This document shows, piece by piece, positions 12,999 to 25,700 of a stretch of DNA of 64,000 nucleotides. Where the stretch lies: contig CM027385.1 in assembly GCA_015680905.1 (NCBI GenBank), forward strand, positions 78,947,501-79,011,500. The letters are read 5' to 3'. Source of the stretch: Coptis chinensis (Eukaryota > Streptophyta > Magnoliopsida > Ranunculales > Ranunculaceae). The translations under genes and the position numbers were made by a program. The notes beneath the pieces were generated by a model. It was not told where the DNA came from. It saw only the letters and a list, made by a program, of their open reading frames with translations, and searched no databases. Within the stretch, counting starts at the first letter, position 1, and each line of letters starts with the position of its first letter.

Positions 12999-14414
12999 TG
13001 ATAAGAGCCCAAAACTGTAGTTTTAACCCCTTAATAATCATCTTGTTAGACCAATTATGTGAATAATAAGTAAGAGTTAACACTGATTCGCGCGTTTTAT
13101 GCATTTCAGCTTCAAAGTCCATTATGTGCGAAATGTACCACTTTTAGCGAGATAAAGGAGCAAAAGTCAGCCAGAACTTCCGGGAAGCCGTATCTTTGGA
13201 CTCGGACCTGAATTGGGCATACCTTATGTCAAAACGACCGGCTCGGAAAGAGCTTTGTAATGGTTCAAGCCTTGACCCAATCAGAGGAGCAGAAGTGGAC
13301 GAAAAGTCTGTGGAAGTCAACTGCAGCTGAAGAGGCCTTTTTGGACTGAAAGAATTGGGTTTTGGGCCTGATTCTCTGGCCCAAACCCTGGCTCCAAGCC
13401 CATGCACGAATTTTGGATCTGGATGTATAAAAACAAAAGCTTAAGTCTTTGTTAATGGTAGATAGATAATGGTAGATTAATTAGTAGAGAATTAGGGTTC
13501 ATAGCTTAGAATAGAAAGTAGCCATTAAAATAGCTTCTAGATCTAGATTTAATTGTTTTTCTTTAATTAGTTTCAAATCCCTTATTAGATTAAACCTTGA
13601 ATCTTGTTCTTCATTTGATTAGATCAATAAAGTAGTATTATTTTATCCATTTCGATTTTGTCAATTCCAATTCTAGATCTAATTTCAATTTATGTCCTTA
13701 GTTCAATTTAGTCATTAAATTAGATTTCATTATTGTTTAATTAAATAAATTTCAATGCTTTATATTATGTTTAGTTTTAATATAAATGGAAATGATTATG
13801 AATGATTCAAGGCTAAACCTCCATTAGAGGGGTTGTGAAGCCTTGATGAAAGCTTGATTCCGATTATCGTAGAATTCGCCGTATTTTTCTATTCCACTCT
13901 AGAAATGATTAGTTCACCATGAGAATGGGTTTAATTGTTCACATGCTAGTTATGAATTGGTAGAAATGCCATGTATAATTAGGGATTAGGAATAACCAAT
14001 TGTTTCTCACAAAGCAGCTTCAATTCGGTTCTTACGATTAATGACTTCGTCGTTAGTGGATTAAGTTGAGTTAAGGTGGAATCAATCCCCCTCTAACTCC
14101 TTATCATAGAATCAACGTAGCATTCCCTTAGTTGACTGATAAGTGACTAGTTGCATCTTGTGGGTAGTTGCATCGTAGTCTAATTTCCCTTCGTAAAACT
14201 CTCATAGACTTAAAAACGACTAGTTAGATTAGAAAACATCCATGCTAGAGCACTAGGAGTGGAACGAACTCTATCTACTCACCTATATCTCAATTGGTTG
14301 AGAGTAGAAAAACTTCTTTGATAAACAAGAGAGCATCAAGTAAAAAGTTTAGTTTACTTACGTTGTGGATTCGTAGTTCATTTCGTAGGTAGACTATACA
14401 TTTAACTCTTATCA
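12999..14414 (+). repeat. 3' LTR
   Basis: Begins TGATAAGAGCCC and ends CTCTTATCA, followed by the GGAAC duplication at 14415-14419. It is collinear with 1983-3382. Differences are mostly single substitutions and short indels, including an extra copy of GATA near 13463. Confidence 0.88.
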
Positions 14415-14419
14415 GGAAC

Positions 14420-15005
14420 CATTTCTATAATTTCAAAAAACTGAAGCATTTTGAACCTTGCATATGCATGCACTTTCCGAGGACATCTCATCTCCTTCTT
14501 CATGGTACACACAACAGTAACTCTCATAGAATCATTCCTCGATCTCCTAAAAATAAGAATACCCATTTTCAAGGCGAATTTAGTAACATAGTCTTGAATT
14601 CAATAGAACCACACCACCGAAACCTCTCTCACCAACTCCGGTTATCAATGTTGCCCATACAGAAGACTTCGAAGGATGCTGAATTGCAATAGACACATCA
14701 CACATCTGTGTAACACTACTACTACCACTACCTCTAAGTGGTTGTTCAACCATGCCAACATACATCTCCACATAACCATATCCTTTAGCATAAACAAAAC
14801 ATGCTAGCGATTGCAGATCAGAATCAGTGTCAATTAACGTGTTTTTTTGTTCACGAAACACATATAAGTTAGATGTTGTTGGAGTAAAATCAAGCCATCT
14901 CGTACATATAATGCTTTTAACTTCACTAATCCTAGAATCTAACCCAATTCGAACATAAAATATTTCATTCTTATACAATGTCACCGCAACCACTGCAAAA
15001 TCCAT
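14420..15005 (-). pseudogene. N-terminal fragment of a Mutator-like transposase
   Basis: An ATG at 15005 opens a frame to 14580. It has a PB1-like or ubiquitin-like fold signature common at the start of plant MULE proteins: ISEVKSIICTRWLDFTPT, then LIDTDSDLQSLACFVYAKGY. After a frame change below 14600 the strand reads NDSMRVTVVCTMKKEMRCP and then KVHAYARFKM, which resembles the Mutator transposase DNA-binding domain (conserved pattern of V, C and CP...VHA). The piece stops where the LTR element begins, and the catalytic domain is not seen on the other side. It is a fragment and cannot transpose. Confidence 0.6.
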
Positions 15006-15119
15006 TAACAAAACAACAAGAAAAGTCCGAGGAAAAAGAAATTGTAAATACTGAATATGGATGAAGACATATACATAAGCAAAAGTAATTGAAAATGTTA
15101 AAATCAAACAATAGTAGAT

Positions 15120-15890
15120 TGAGTTATAACAATTTACCTCCTTTTTACTGCAATTAGATCATATACAATATCTCAAGAAGAATTCATGTATTAGTTGAAA
15201 TAAAAAGAAACATGAAATTACGTGAAACTCCAAAGAAGATAATGGGAAAATAAACTGCCAAATTTGAAATTTTGGTTTGAATTTATTTTGGGAGGGATTA
15301 AAGAGCATTGTGGTTACAGTTAAGATTTTTTTTTTTTTTTGGTGTGCGAAAGAAATTAGCAGTTACAAGGACAGGGTAAAAAAGAGAAATAAGATTTCAT
15401 TAATATACTAAAATCTGACGTGTCACAAAAAAATGGAGCAATATCAAAAGAAAATTTTGGCATTTCTCAAAAAAAAAAAAAAATGACAGTACAGAAATTG
15501 TAACAATGTTTAAATTAGTTGGAAGATCATATATACAAAAAATTAGCCAAATATAAAACTTAGAAATGTCGTAACTATCATGAGTTTGTTTACGTGTTTT
15601 TGTAATATATATCCCTAGAACCCCTCCGATAAGTTAATTCTATTGTTTTTAAAATGTTAATCGAGTTAAAATGTATTTTAGTAATTCTTTAAATAAATTA
15701 TTACTTTCAAACTCAGTTTAAAATACTTTAAAATTTAAGAGATTAGGAGAGAAGTAGTTGTAAATAATTAAAATAAGATATTTTTGTATTTTGTTTCCAA
15801 GAAAGAGTTAACATGTATCAAATTCTAGTTTTAGTCAAACTTGATGTTAAAACTAAAAATATTATGCCTCGTATTTGGAGGCCAAACAAT
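15120..15890. other. AT-rich spacer without recognisable gene
   Basis: Poly-T at 15329-15340 and poly-A at 15468-15483. No coding potential, repeat or known motif was found on either strand. Confidence 0.5.
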
Positions 15891-15899
15891 TCTTAACCG

Positions 15900-16215
15900 A
15901 CTCTTAAACTAAATTTAGGGATCCTTAGATATATATTATAGCTATACCCTACCTATTGGCTCTATTTTTCAAAGCTTTACAGAGTCTCCAACTTTTTCTA
16001 AACTCTAATACTAATTATGAAAAAAAAAATCCAAATCTTTAGATATATATTATAGTTATACCCTCACCAATCTATTTTTTGGACCACTCTAGAGACTCCA
16101 ATTTTTTCTAAACTCTATTACTAATTATAAAAAAGTAGGATATAAATAAATAAACAATCTCATCTAGAGTTTCACAGAATGTCCAACTTTTTCTAAAACA
16201 TATAGCTAATTACGA
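15900..16215. repeat. Tandem repeat of about 125 bp
   Basis: The phrase CTTAGATATATATTATAG and the following CTCCAACTTTTTCTAAAC recur at about 15925, 16038 and, partly, 16150-16200. This gives two full copies and one partial copy. Confidence 0.65.
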
Positions 16216-16226
16216 AAAAAAAAAAA

Positions 16227-18309
16227 CTAAATTGCAAAAAATAATATTTTCAACCAAAATCGATTTTCCTAAAATCCTTACGCCACAAAGAATAGTTTCC
16301 ACACTAATCTCAGACGAAGTTTAACATAACAAAGTTTCTTTCTAGAAAATGATAATGAAACAATGAAAGAACAAAGGAAAAAATGAATTGAGTTGCTTGA
16401 ACATTTACTTTATGCATTTATTAACCACACATATAACTGAAAAAAAGGGAAAAAAAAAAGAAACTAATCATAAAATAAGTAATAGTGTACACCAAAAACA
16501 AATAAAATTGTATTGTATGTAATATATATATGGGCATAACAAATAAAGTTGAATCAATTTGAGGTGTAAAATTTAGTCATAGTTAAGGATTTCAAAAACC
16601 ACATGCCACAATAATTACGATATATTCTAATTAAATTTATGAATTTTATAATTTTCAATTTTAACGAAATAACGAGATTCAGTTAAAACGGACGTTGGTT
16701 TAAATAAATTATATAACTATTGATTTAGTTAAAATAGACGTTGGGCTTAAATAAATTATATACCAAACCAAACCAAACCAAAACAAAGTACATGTGGAAA
16801 ATTAAATTATATAAAAAATAACATCACAAAATATATAATAGCAATTGAAAAAAAAAAACCCCAATAATAACAAATATTTTCAAATATATATAATACTGTA
16901 TGAAACTAACGTCAAAGAACAATTACCGAGAAACATAAAACTAGATGCAAATGCATTGAACTAACTTCAAATAATATTTAACAGGAAATCGGAAATTGGA
17001 TGCACATGCAAACATTAAACTAATAAACTAATCTTAAAAATTAATTAATGGACAATCAGAATATTAATACAACTGCATTAAACTAACCTCAAAAAATAAT
17101 TAACGGAAAATCAAAACTTGGATACAAATACATCAAACTAACACCAACAAATAATTGTCGGAAAATCGGAAACTAGATGCAAATGCATTGAACTAAACCT
17201 CAGAGATTAAATTACCAGGAAATCGGGAATTGGATGCAACTGTATTGAACTAACCTAAAAAAAAATAACTAAATTGCAAAAAGCAATATTTTCAACCAAA
17301 AACGATTTTCCTAAAACCCTTACGCCACAAAGAATAGTTTCCACACTAATCTCAGGTGAAGTTTAACATAACAAAGTTTCTTTCTAGAAAATGATAATGA
17401 AACTACGAAAGAACAAATAAAAAAAATGAATTGAGTTGCTTGAACATTTACTTTATGCATTTGTTAACCACACATGTGACTGGGAAAAAAGGAAAAAAAA
17501 AAAATAAACTAATCATAAAATAAGTAATAGTGTACACCAAAAACAAATAAAATTGTATTGTATGCACTATATATATGGGTCTAACAAATAAAGTTGAATT
17601 AATTTGAGGTGTAAAATTTAGTCATAGTTAAGGATTTCAAAAACCACAGGCCACAATAATTACGACATATTCTAATTAAATTTATGAATTTTATAATTTC
17701 CAATTTTAGTGGAATAACGAGATTCAGTTAAAACGGACGTTGGCTTAAATAAATTATATAACTATTGATTTAGTTAAAGTAGACGTTGGGCTTAAATAAA
17801 TTATATACCAAACCAAACCAAAACAAATTACATATGGAAAATTAAATTATACAAAAAAGAACATCACAAAATATATAATAGCAACTGGAAAAAAAAAAAC
17901 CCCCAATAATAACAAATATTTTCAAATATATATAATACTGCATGAAACTAACGTCAAAGAACAATTAATGAGAAACATAAAACTAGATGCAAATACATCG
18001 AATTAACCTCAAATAATATTTAACGGGAAATCGGAATTTGGATGCACATGCAAGCATTAAAGTAATCTTAAAAATTAATTAATGGACAATTAGAATATTG
18101 ATACAACTGCATTAAACTAACCTCAAAGAATAAATAACGGAAAATCAAAACTTGAATGCACATACATCAAACTAACACCAACAAATAATTATCGGGAAAT
18201 TGGAAACTGGATGCAAATGCATTGAACTAACCCTCAAAGATTAAATTACCGGGAAATCGGAAATTGGATGCAACTGTATTGAACTAACCTAAAAAAATAA
18301 CTATAAATT
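16227..18309 (+). repeat. Tandem duplication of a 1,042 bp unit
   Basis: The block beginning ACTAAATTGCAAAAA at about 16227 starts again at about 17269, and the order of all landmarks is the same in both copies. Landmarks include CGATTTTCCTAAAA, TTACGCCACAAAGAATAG, ATGATAATGAAAC, and the paired segments ending in TTAAATAAATTATATA. Both copies end in the 55 bp minisatellite. By eye the copies differ at only a few positions per hundred. Confidence 0.8.
16905..17262 (+). repeat. 55 bp minisatellite, first block
   Basis: About six copies of a unit of roughly 55 bp. The unit reads approximately ACTAACCTCAAAGAATAATT followed by AACGGGAAATCGGAAACTGG and ATGCAAATGCATTGA. Copies vary by substitutions and short gaps. 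Confidence 0.75.
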
Positions 18310-18835
18310 GGAAACAGAATGCAAATGCGTGAAACTAATATTTACAAATAATTAACGGGAAATCGGAAACTGGATGCAACTACACTAAACTAATTTCAAA
18401 AAATAAATTTGATGCAAATGCATTGAACTAACCTCAAGAAATAATTAACGAAAAATCAGAAATTGGATGCAAATTCATTGAACTAACCTCAAACAATAAT
18501 TAACGGGAAATCAGAAACTATATACAAATACAACCTCATCGAATAATAAACGAGAAATCGGAAACTGGCTGGATGCAAATGTATTAAACTAATCTAAAAA
18601 AATGATTAACGGAAAATCGGAAACTAGATGCAAATGCATTTAACTGAGCTCGAAGAATAATTAGCAGTAAATTAGAAATTTGATGCAAATGCATTAAACT
18701 ACAGCAAAGAATAATTAACAAGAAATCGGAAACTAGATGCAACTATATTGAATTAACCTCAAAAAATAAATAACAAAAAATCAGAAATTGGATGCAAATT
18801 CATTGAACTAACCTCAAAATATAGTTGTGTTATAT
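17950..18835 (+). repeat. 55 bp minisatellite, second block
   Basis: About sixteen copies of the same 55 bp unit, continuing from the second copy of the 1,042 bp duplication. Confidence 0.8.
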
Positions 18836-19360
18836 GTTGTGGGAATGTCTCGATAAGTATAGTTTTGCATTTAAAATGGTGTTTATATAATCTTTTTTCG
18901 TATAATTGAGAACACCTTGCTATTCAAGTAGCTTCAATATGAACTTTATCTTATTAGACAATTTCATAAAACTTCAATTAAACTTCTATTATTAAACAAC
19001 AAATGAAGTTGAAGGGTTTTATCAATGGCGAATTATTTTTTTTTAATAGAGAGTACGTGAGGTTTTCATGTTATAAGAAATTTGGATGAGTGAGCAATAT
19101 AATATCTGTATATAATAGTTATGCATATACAGTTGAATATATTTTTCAGAATAATTAATATGACAGGACCCGTTCGTAGATAATCTTTGAAGATCCCACA
19201 TAGTGAGTCAGGTATATAATTTAAAGAATAATTAATGGAAAATCGGAAACTGGATAATGTTTGATGATCCAATATAGTAAATCAAGCATAATTTATTTTT
19301 ATGTCATGTTTGCAAGGACATTACATATGGATAAGTAGAAAGTTGGTATTACACACCACA
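18836..19360 (+). repeat. Spacer segment repeated at 20846-21177
   Basis: It starts with ATATAGTTGTGTTATAT and has AAGTATAGTTTTGCATTT, then AAGTAGCTTCAATAT, then AAACTTCTATTATTAAAC. The same landmarks occur in the same order at 20846-21177. Near 19160 it carries GACCCGTTCGTAG, which is also found near the Helitron end at 39215 (CACCCGTTTGTAG). Confidence 0.65.
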
Positions 19361-20845
19361 TTGGATAATTAAAAGGAAATCGAAAACTGGATTCAAATAC
19401 ATTGAACTGAGCTCAAAGAGTAATTAACGGGAAATTAAAAGCTTTATACAAATGCAATAAACTAAACTCCAAAAGTAATTAATTAGAAATCGGAAACTGG
19501 ATGCAACTGTATTAAACTAACGTCAGAGAATAACTAATGGAAAATTAGAAATTGGATGCAAATACTTGAAAAATATTTAACAGTAAATCGGAAACGGTAT
19601 GCAAAAATGCATCAAATAAACCTCAAATAATAATTAACGATGAATCAGAAACTAGATGCAAATGCATTAAACTAACCTCAAAATATAATTAACAGAAAAT
19701 CAAAAACCAAATGCAACTGCATTGAACTAACCTCATAGAATAATTGACGGGAAATCAGAAACTACATGCAAATACATTAAAATAACCTCAAAGAATAGTT
19801 AACGGGAAATCAGAAATCGGATGAAATTGCATCGAACTAATTAAAATCTCAAAGCATAAATAATCATAAATCATAAACTAGATGCAGATGTATTGAACTA
19901 ACCTTAAAGAGTTATTAATGAAAAATCAAAAATTGTATGCAAATATAATGAACTAATCTAAAGACTAATTAACGAATATAGAAACATAAAAAAATGGATG
20001 CAAATGCACTGAACTAACCTCAATGAATAATTAACGGGAAATCATAAATTTGATGCAACTGCATTGAACAAACCTCAAAAAATAATTAATGGGAAATCGA
20101 AAACTTGCTGCAAATGCATTAAATTAACCTCGGAAAATAATTAATGGAAAATCAGAAATTGGATGCAATTGCATTGAACTAACCTCAAAGAATAATTAAC
20201 GGAAAATAGAAAACTGGATATAACTGCATTAAACTAAAATCATATATTAACTAACAGGCCGAGAAATAATAAATTGGATGCAATATCCTTGATGAATATT
20301 TAACGGAAAATCAGAAACTAGATGCAAATGCATTAAATAACCTTAAAGAATAGTTAACTAGAAATCGAAAACCGGATGTAACTACATCGAACTACCCTCA
20401 AAGCATAAATAACCGGAAATTGATTGGAAACTAGATGTGAACTAACTTCGAAAAGTAATTAACGGGAAATCATAAACTGGATGCAGATGTATTAAACTAA
20501 CCTCAAAGAGTAATTAATGGAAAATTGGAACCTTAATGCAAATGCAATTAACTAATCTCAAAGAGCCATTAACGAAACATTGAAAACTAGATGGAATTGC
20601 ACTGAACTAATTTTAATGAATAAGTAACGGAAAATCGTAAACTTGGTGCAACTGCACTAAACTAACCTCAAATAATAATTAACGCGAAATCAAGAACTTG
20701 ATACAACTACATTGAATTAACCTCAAAGAATAATTAATGGAAAATCGGAAACTAGATCCAACTACATACATTGAACTAGCCTCAAAGAATAATTAACGTA
20801 AAATTAGAAACTTGATGCAAATGCATTGAAATAACCTCGAAATAT
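19361..20845 (+). repeat. 55 bp minisatellite, third block
   Basis: About twenty-five copies of the 55 bp unit, more diverged than in the second block. Array plus spacer thus forms a higher-order unit present twice (17950-19360 and 19361-21177). Confidence 0.8.
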
Positions 20846-21177
20846 AGTTGTATTATATATAGGGAGAATATAATATCTCAACAAGTATAGTTTTGCATTT
20901 TAAGTAGTGCTTATTATAATTATTTTATTATGATTGAGAATGTATTGCTATTTAAGTAGCTTCAATATCATCTTCGCCACATTGAGCATTCTCACAAAAT
21001 TTCAATCAAACTTATATTATTAAACATAACAACCAAAATAAATCGACGGGTTTTACTAAGATTTGGTGCTTTCGTTTGATAGAGAGTGGTGCAAAAAATT
21101 TAAACGAGTGATTAATATAATTTTCATATTTCATAGCTATGAATAGTTGCTAATATTTTTTAGAATAATTTAGGTGA

Positions 21178-21210
21178 TTCCATTGGGCACTCATCAAATT
21201 GGATTGGGCA
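21178..21210 (+). repeat. 33 bp direct repeat, left copy
   Basis: TTCCATTGGGCACTCATC and the next 15 bases to GGGCA are identical to 36944-36976. A related sequence lies in inverted orientation at about 39150-39185. It is followed here by ACCCCTC and an A-run. Confidence 0.85.
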
Positions 21211-21299
21211 ACCCCTCAAAAAAAAAGAAATTTTACAAATTTGCCATATTACAAGTTTGCCATCAAAGCCCAAGCCCAGCAACCAATTCAACCGGTATT

Positions 21300-22235
21300 G
21301 CCAAAACGAACCTCCTCCGGTCGTTTACTGTTTACTCAAAAGACACCGCGACCATGTCGTGCAGTGTACACTCAACGACTTGGCCAGTCGTTTGCGTTTA
21401 CACTCAAAACGACATGGTGCGTGGTCGTTTGAGTGTAAGCAAAACACATGACCATGTCGTTTGAGTGAAAACATAAACGACTTGGCCAAGTCGTTTGAGT
21501 GTACACTCGCATCTGACATGACCATGTCGTTTGAGTGTTACTTTGAGTTTGAGTTACACTCAAACTAGATGGCCAAGTCGTTTTGAGTGTATACTTTCAA
21601 ATGATATGGACAAGTCGTTTGAGTGTTACTCACACTAACATCGAAACTACGTGTCCATGTCGTTTGAGTTTACACTCAAACTTCTGCGCCATGTCGTTTG
21701 AGTGTGCACTCAAACTACATGACAAAGTCGTTTGAGTGTATACTCAAACGACATGGCATGGCAGTTTAGTGTTACTTTACTCACTAACACTCAAACTACG
21801 CCGCCATGTCGTTTGAGTGTACACTCAAACTACACGCCATGTCGTTTGAACATGTAGTTTGAGTGTACACTCAAACTACATGGCCACGTAGTTTGAGTGT
21901 TAGTGTGAGTAACACTCCAACGACGGGTTCATGTAGTTTGAGTATACACTCAAACGACATGGCCGAGTAGTTTGAGTGTACACTCAAACTACATGGCCGC
22001 GTAGTTTGAGTGTACACTCAAACGACATGGCCGCGAACGATATGGCCGCGTAGTTTGTGTGTTAGTGTGAGTAACACTCAAACGACTTGTCCATGTAGTT
22101 TTTGAGTATACACTCAAACGACTTGGACATGTAATTTGAGTATACACTCAAACGACTTGGTCACGTGTTTGAGTGTACACTCAAACGACGTGGACACGCA
22201 CTCAAACGATTCCAAATGCACTCAAACGATTTCAA
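21300..22235. repeat. Palindromic minisatellite A
   Basis: More than twenty copies of units built around the 20 bp perfect palindrome GTTTGAGTGTACACTCAAAC, separated by cores such as GACATGGCCATGTC or TACATGGCCGCGTAG. Each unit can fold on itself. The same core, AAACGACATGG...GTCGTTTG, recurs in arrays at 26840-27080 and 30590-30830. Apparent open frames here are by-products of the repeat. Confidence 0.85.
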
Positions 22236-22409
22236 TTGAATTAGAAAAATTGAAATCCGATTTAAAAAATTGGGTTAGAAACAACACAATTACATCAATA
22301 AAACTACATGCACTCTACACTCTTTATCTGTTATGACATAGTATCTTTATAACCAAGTTAAAACATGTAATCAAACATGCTACATGTAATCAAACATGCT
22401 ATAAAATCT

Positions 22410-22768
22410 AAAATAATAATTTGTTTTATATCTAAACTTGTTATTATTATTATTTTTTCAATTGTGAATCATAAACTAGTTTGGGGTTTAGAGTTCAGAG
22501 TTCAAGGTTTAGAAATTTCGTACAAACATATTTCACTTAATTATTTGAAATAATAATTTGTTTTATATCTAAACTTGTTATTTTTTATTTTATTTTTAAA
22601 ATTGTGAATCATAAACTAGGTTGAGATTTAGGGTTTAGGGTTTAGAGTTGTTTACAAATTTCGTGCTAACAAATTTTACTTAATTATTCAAAATAATAAT
22701 TTGTTTTATTTATAAACTTATTATTTTTATTTTCTTTTCAAATTTTGAATCATAAACTAGTTTGGGGG
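22410..22768. repeat. 135 bp AT-rich tandem repeat, left part
   Basis: AAATAATAATTTGTTTTAT, then AATCATAAACTAG, then TTTGGGG or TTTAGGG phrases recur at about 22412, 22547 and 22689. The series resumes after the hAT element at 26188, so the hAT element split the array. Confidence 0.75.
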
Positions 22769-22776
22769 TTTGGGGT

Positions 22777-25700
22777 CGCCATGAGCTAGGAAAGTAAGTG
22801 AGGGTGAGCCAGCCAGGACAAAACCAAGCATACAAAAAAAAAAAAAAAACATATATTATATATATTAATGTATTAGAAAAAAATCAAATCTAAACAAGTA
22901 CTTGTTCATAGTTGTCCTCGGCGCCTTCTTTTTAGTCATCCTTCTTCATCTTAAGGCGTTGTAAAATCAATTCATATCAATGCTATCAAAAACTTCTTTT
23001 TCAATGTATGTTATTAAACAATCATTCAACCACTCATCCGCCATCCGATTGTGCAAACAATTCTTTATGATACTCATAGCAGAAAATGCCCTCTCCACAG
23101 TGGCAGTAGCAACAGGTAAAATCAGCGCCAACTTAATCAACAAGTAAACAAGTGGGTACACAATGTATTTCTTCGTCTCAACCATTTTTTTGGCTAGGCC
23201 GCTAATTCCATTTACTTCACCAAACTTAGTATCGGAACGCACATCAATGATATAATTCTCAAGCTGATCCGCTAATTCCATCTGATCTATCTCTGAAAAA
23301 TCATCGGGATAAAGTCGAGCAAAACGGATCAACTTTTGCTTATCGAAAGCAACAAACGATTCACTAGGGTCAAGACATGCCATACAAAGAAGTAATTCTG
23401 TGTTTGCTTCATTAAACCGGTCGTTTAACTCTTGAATTTGCAAATCAATACAGTGATAGAATAATCCAACACGATAGTAATGTAAATTGGTGTTTTCTTC
23501 TGCTCTTCGTCGAGACCTCCCTCGAGCCATATACCTTTCTTCCATATTTGGAACAACCACATCATGTTTGACACATAGTGAAGAAACTTCAGTCAGGAGA
23601 CTATCCCACCCATCATCTCTCATCACCGTAAAGTAAAGTACCTTTGTTATTTTAACAAGAGCCATGGCATTGACAATGTCTTGGTCTTCACGCTGCAATG
23701 CCTTTGACAAATCATTGCTAATTCCTAGTATCGCTTTCATCAAATGCAAATTGAAGATAAATTCAAAAGACTGCACTGAATCTAATAATCCGTAAGCCTC
23801 ACCTCTTTGTTCCGAGCTTGAACCATTTTCCGCTACATTATCAAGCACATCAACTACTGAACCATAAGTGGTTATCATGCCAAGAAGTGTATAATAGTGT
23901 GAGCCCCATCGAGTGTCACCAGATCGTTTAAGACTAGTCTCTTGATTCAACCCTTTGCCACTTGAAATTTCTCCACTTTGTAACGCTGCAACAACTTTAG
24001 CCTTCATTGCATCGCGCAACATATCCCGTCGCTTACATGATGCTCCAACAGTATTTACCACATTAGAGATAATACTAAAAAGGATAGCGATTGACTCATG
24101 GTTCTTTGCAACTGCTACAAGGGCTAACTGAAGCTGATGGGCAAAACAATGAACATAAAATGCAGACTCATTCTCCTTCATTACAAGTGTTTTTAGGCCA
24201 TTCAAATCACCTTGCATATTGCTGGCCCCATCATACCCTTGTCCACGCAGTCTAGATATGCTCAACCCATGCTTGGAGAACAACTCATCGATTGTCTTTT
24301 TAAGTGTTAATGCACTAGTTTCCTTAACATGCACAACTCCAAAAATCTCTCAATCAATCACTTTTTTCTTATCGACATAACGCAAAACAACTGCCATTTG
24401 CTCTTTAATTGATATATCACGTGCTTCATCAACTAAAATAGCAAACAATGAATTTCCATAATCTTTTAGAATAGCATTTGTAGTTTCCACAGCAGCCAAA
24501 TTCACAATATCTTTTTGGATATCAGGCGATGTCAATTTCCAATTTTTAGAAGCATTATCAAGAACTTTCTTAATGACTTTATTATGATCTTTCAGAAACC
24601 GTATAAGTTCAAGAAAATTACCTTTATTGATCGACTCATCTGATTCATCATGACCACGGAAAGCTAAACCTTGTCTCAAAAAGAAACCTAATGCAATCGG
24701 TTATTGCGGTTAGGTGTATTCGATAATCCGCCGAACTTGGTCGATTGTGCGTGAAGAAATGTCTCGATATCTTGTGCTCTTGATTTAACAAAGCCCTCGC
24801 TGCCCTATAAGCAATATTATGAGCACTATTTGGTCCTCCAACGTGCTCCTTTAATTTGGTTTTTCTTTCCCAATTAGTAAACCCCCGTGAGAAAAACATC
24901 CCCACCTCCTTGTGCCCCTTATTAGGTTTAAAGAGATAACAATATAGACAAAATGCGGCATCCTCGTGAATACTATATTCCAACCAACTAAACTCCTCAT
25001 ACCACTCAATCTGAAAGTGTCGAATTCTCTTGCATCTTGTTCTTGGAGGAAAAGCATGATTAGGCTGGCAAGGACCCCTAAGCAAATATGCTCTTCTCAC
25101 CGAGTCTTGATCATTAGGATGATAATCTGAAATCTTTTTCCTCAGTGCAGGGTCTCCCTGAAGACTAGACAAGTCAAGTTCTTCACGATTTTCACGTTGA
25201 ACCCGCTTTGACGTGGGTTGCTCAATACCACCATCCTCAATTTCTTGGTGACTTCCCTTTGAGGAGGATCCTACTTCAACATTGGCAACATTATTTGTTT
25301 TATTAGGTGGTTGAGTAGGTTGAGTGGGTAACGACTTTCCTTTGATCAAATACTTTAACATATCTGTTTAAACAATTAAAATAAACTATTAATCAACTGA
25401 ATTGAAATTGTACTAATTAAAATAAACTACCAATGTCATTATGATATTCACAAAATAAAATTAAATAAAAATATGTGGTTTAATAAATTCACAAAAAGAA
25501 TAAAAAAAAATTAAAAAACATAGTTTAGGAATCAACTTAATATGAAAAGATAAAAAAATAAGACAAGAAATTTAATAATATTAGACTTACCTATAAAATT
25601 TTAGAAATTATAGATAACTAATTAAAATAATAGAGAGAAAGGTAAAACTGTGGAAAAGTAAGTACCTGCGTAGTGAGTTTTGCTTAAATTTTTGATAAAA

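Larger units (their letters stand above)
1983..14414 (+). mobile_element. Non-autonomous Ty3/gypsy (Athila-like) LTR retrotransposon
   Basis: Two long direct repeats (1983-3382 and 12999-14414) bound about 9.6 kb. The right LTR begins TGATAAGAG and ends CTCTTATCA; the left copy starts with C instead of T. The 5 bp GGAAC occurs directly outside both ends (1978-1982 and 14415-14419), as expected of a target-site duplication. The internal part has an Athila-like leader, gag and protease on the plus strand. I could not find a reverse transcriptase YxDD box, an integrase or an RNase H, so it probably depends on another element. Two decayed blocks follow at 8258-9387 and 10200-11160. The polypurine-like tract is at about 12983-12998, just before the 3' LTR. 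Confidence 0.85.

Noticed and set aside
21174..21563. Overlapping open frames on both strands in the palindromic array
   Set aside because: They follow from the repeat unit lacking stops in several frames; the predicted peptides are repeats of SNDLV or TQT and match no protein.
21300..22235. CRISPR-like regular repeats
   Set aside because: Units have no unique spacers, the genome is a plant and no cas genes are present; it is a palindromic minisatellite.
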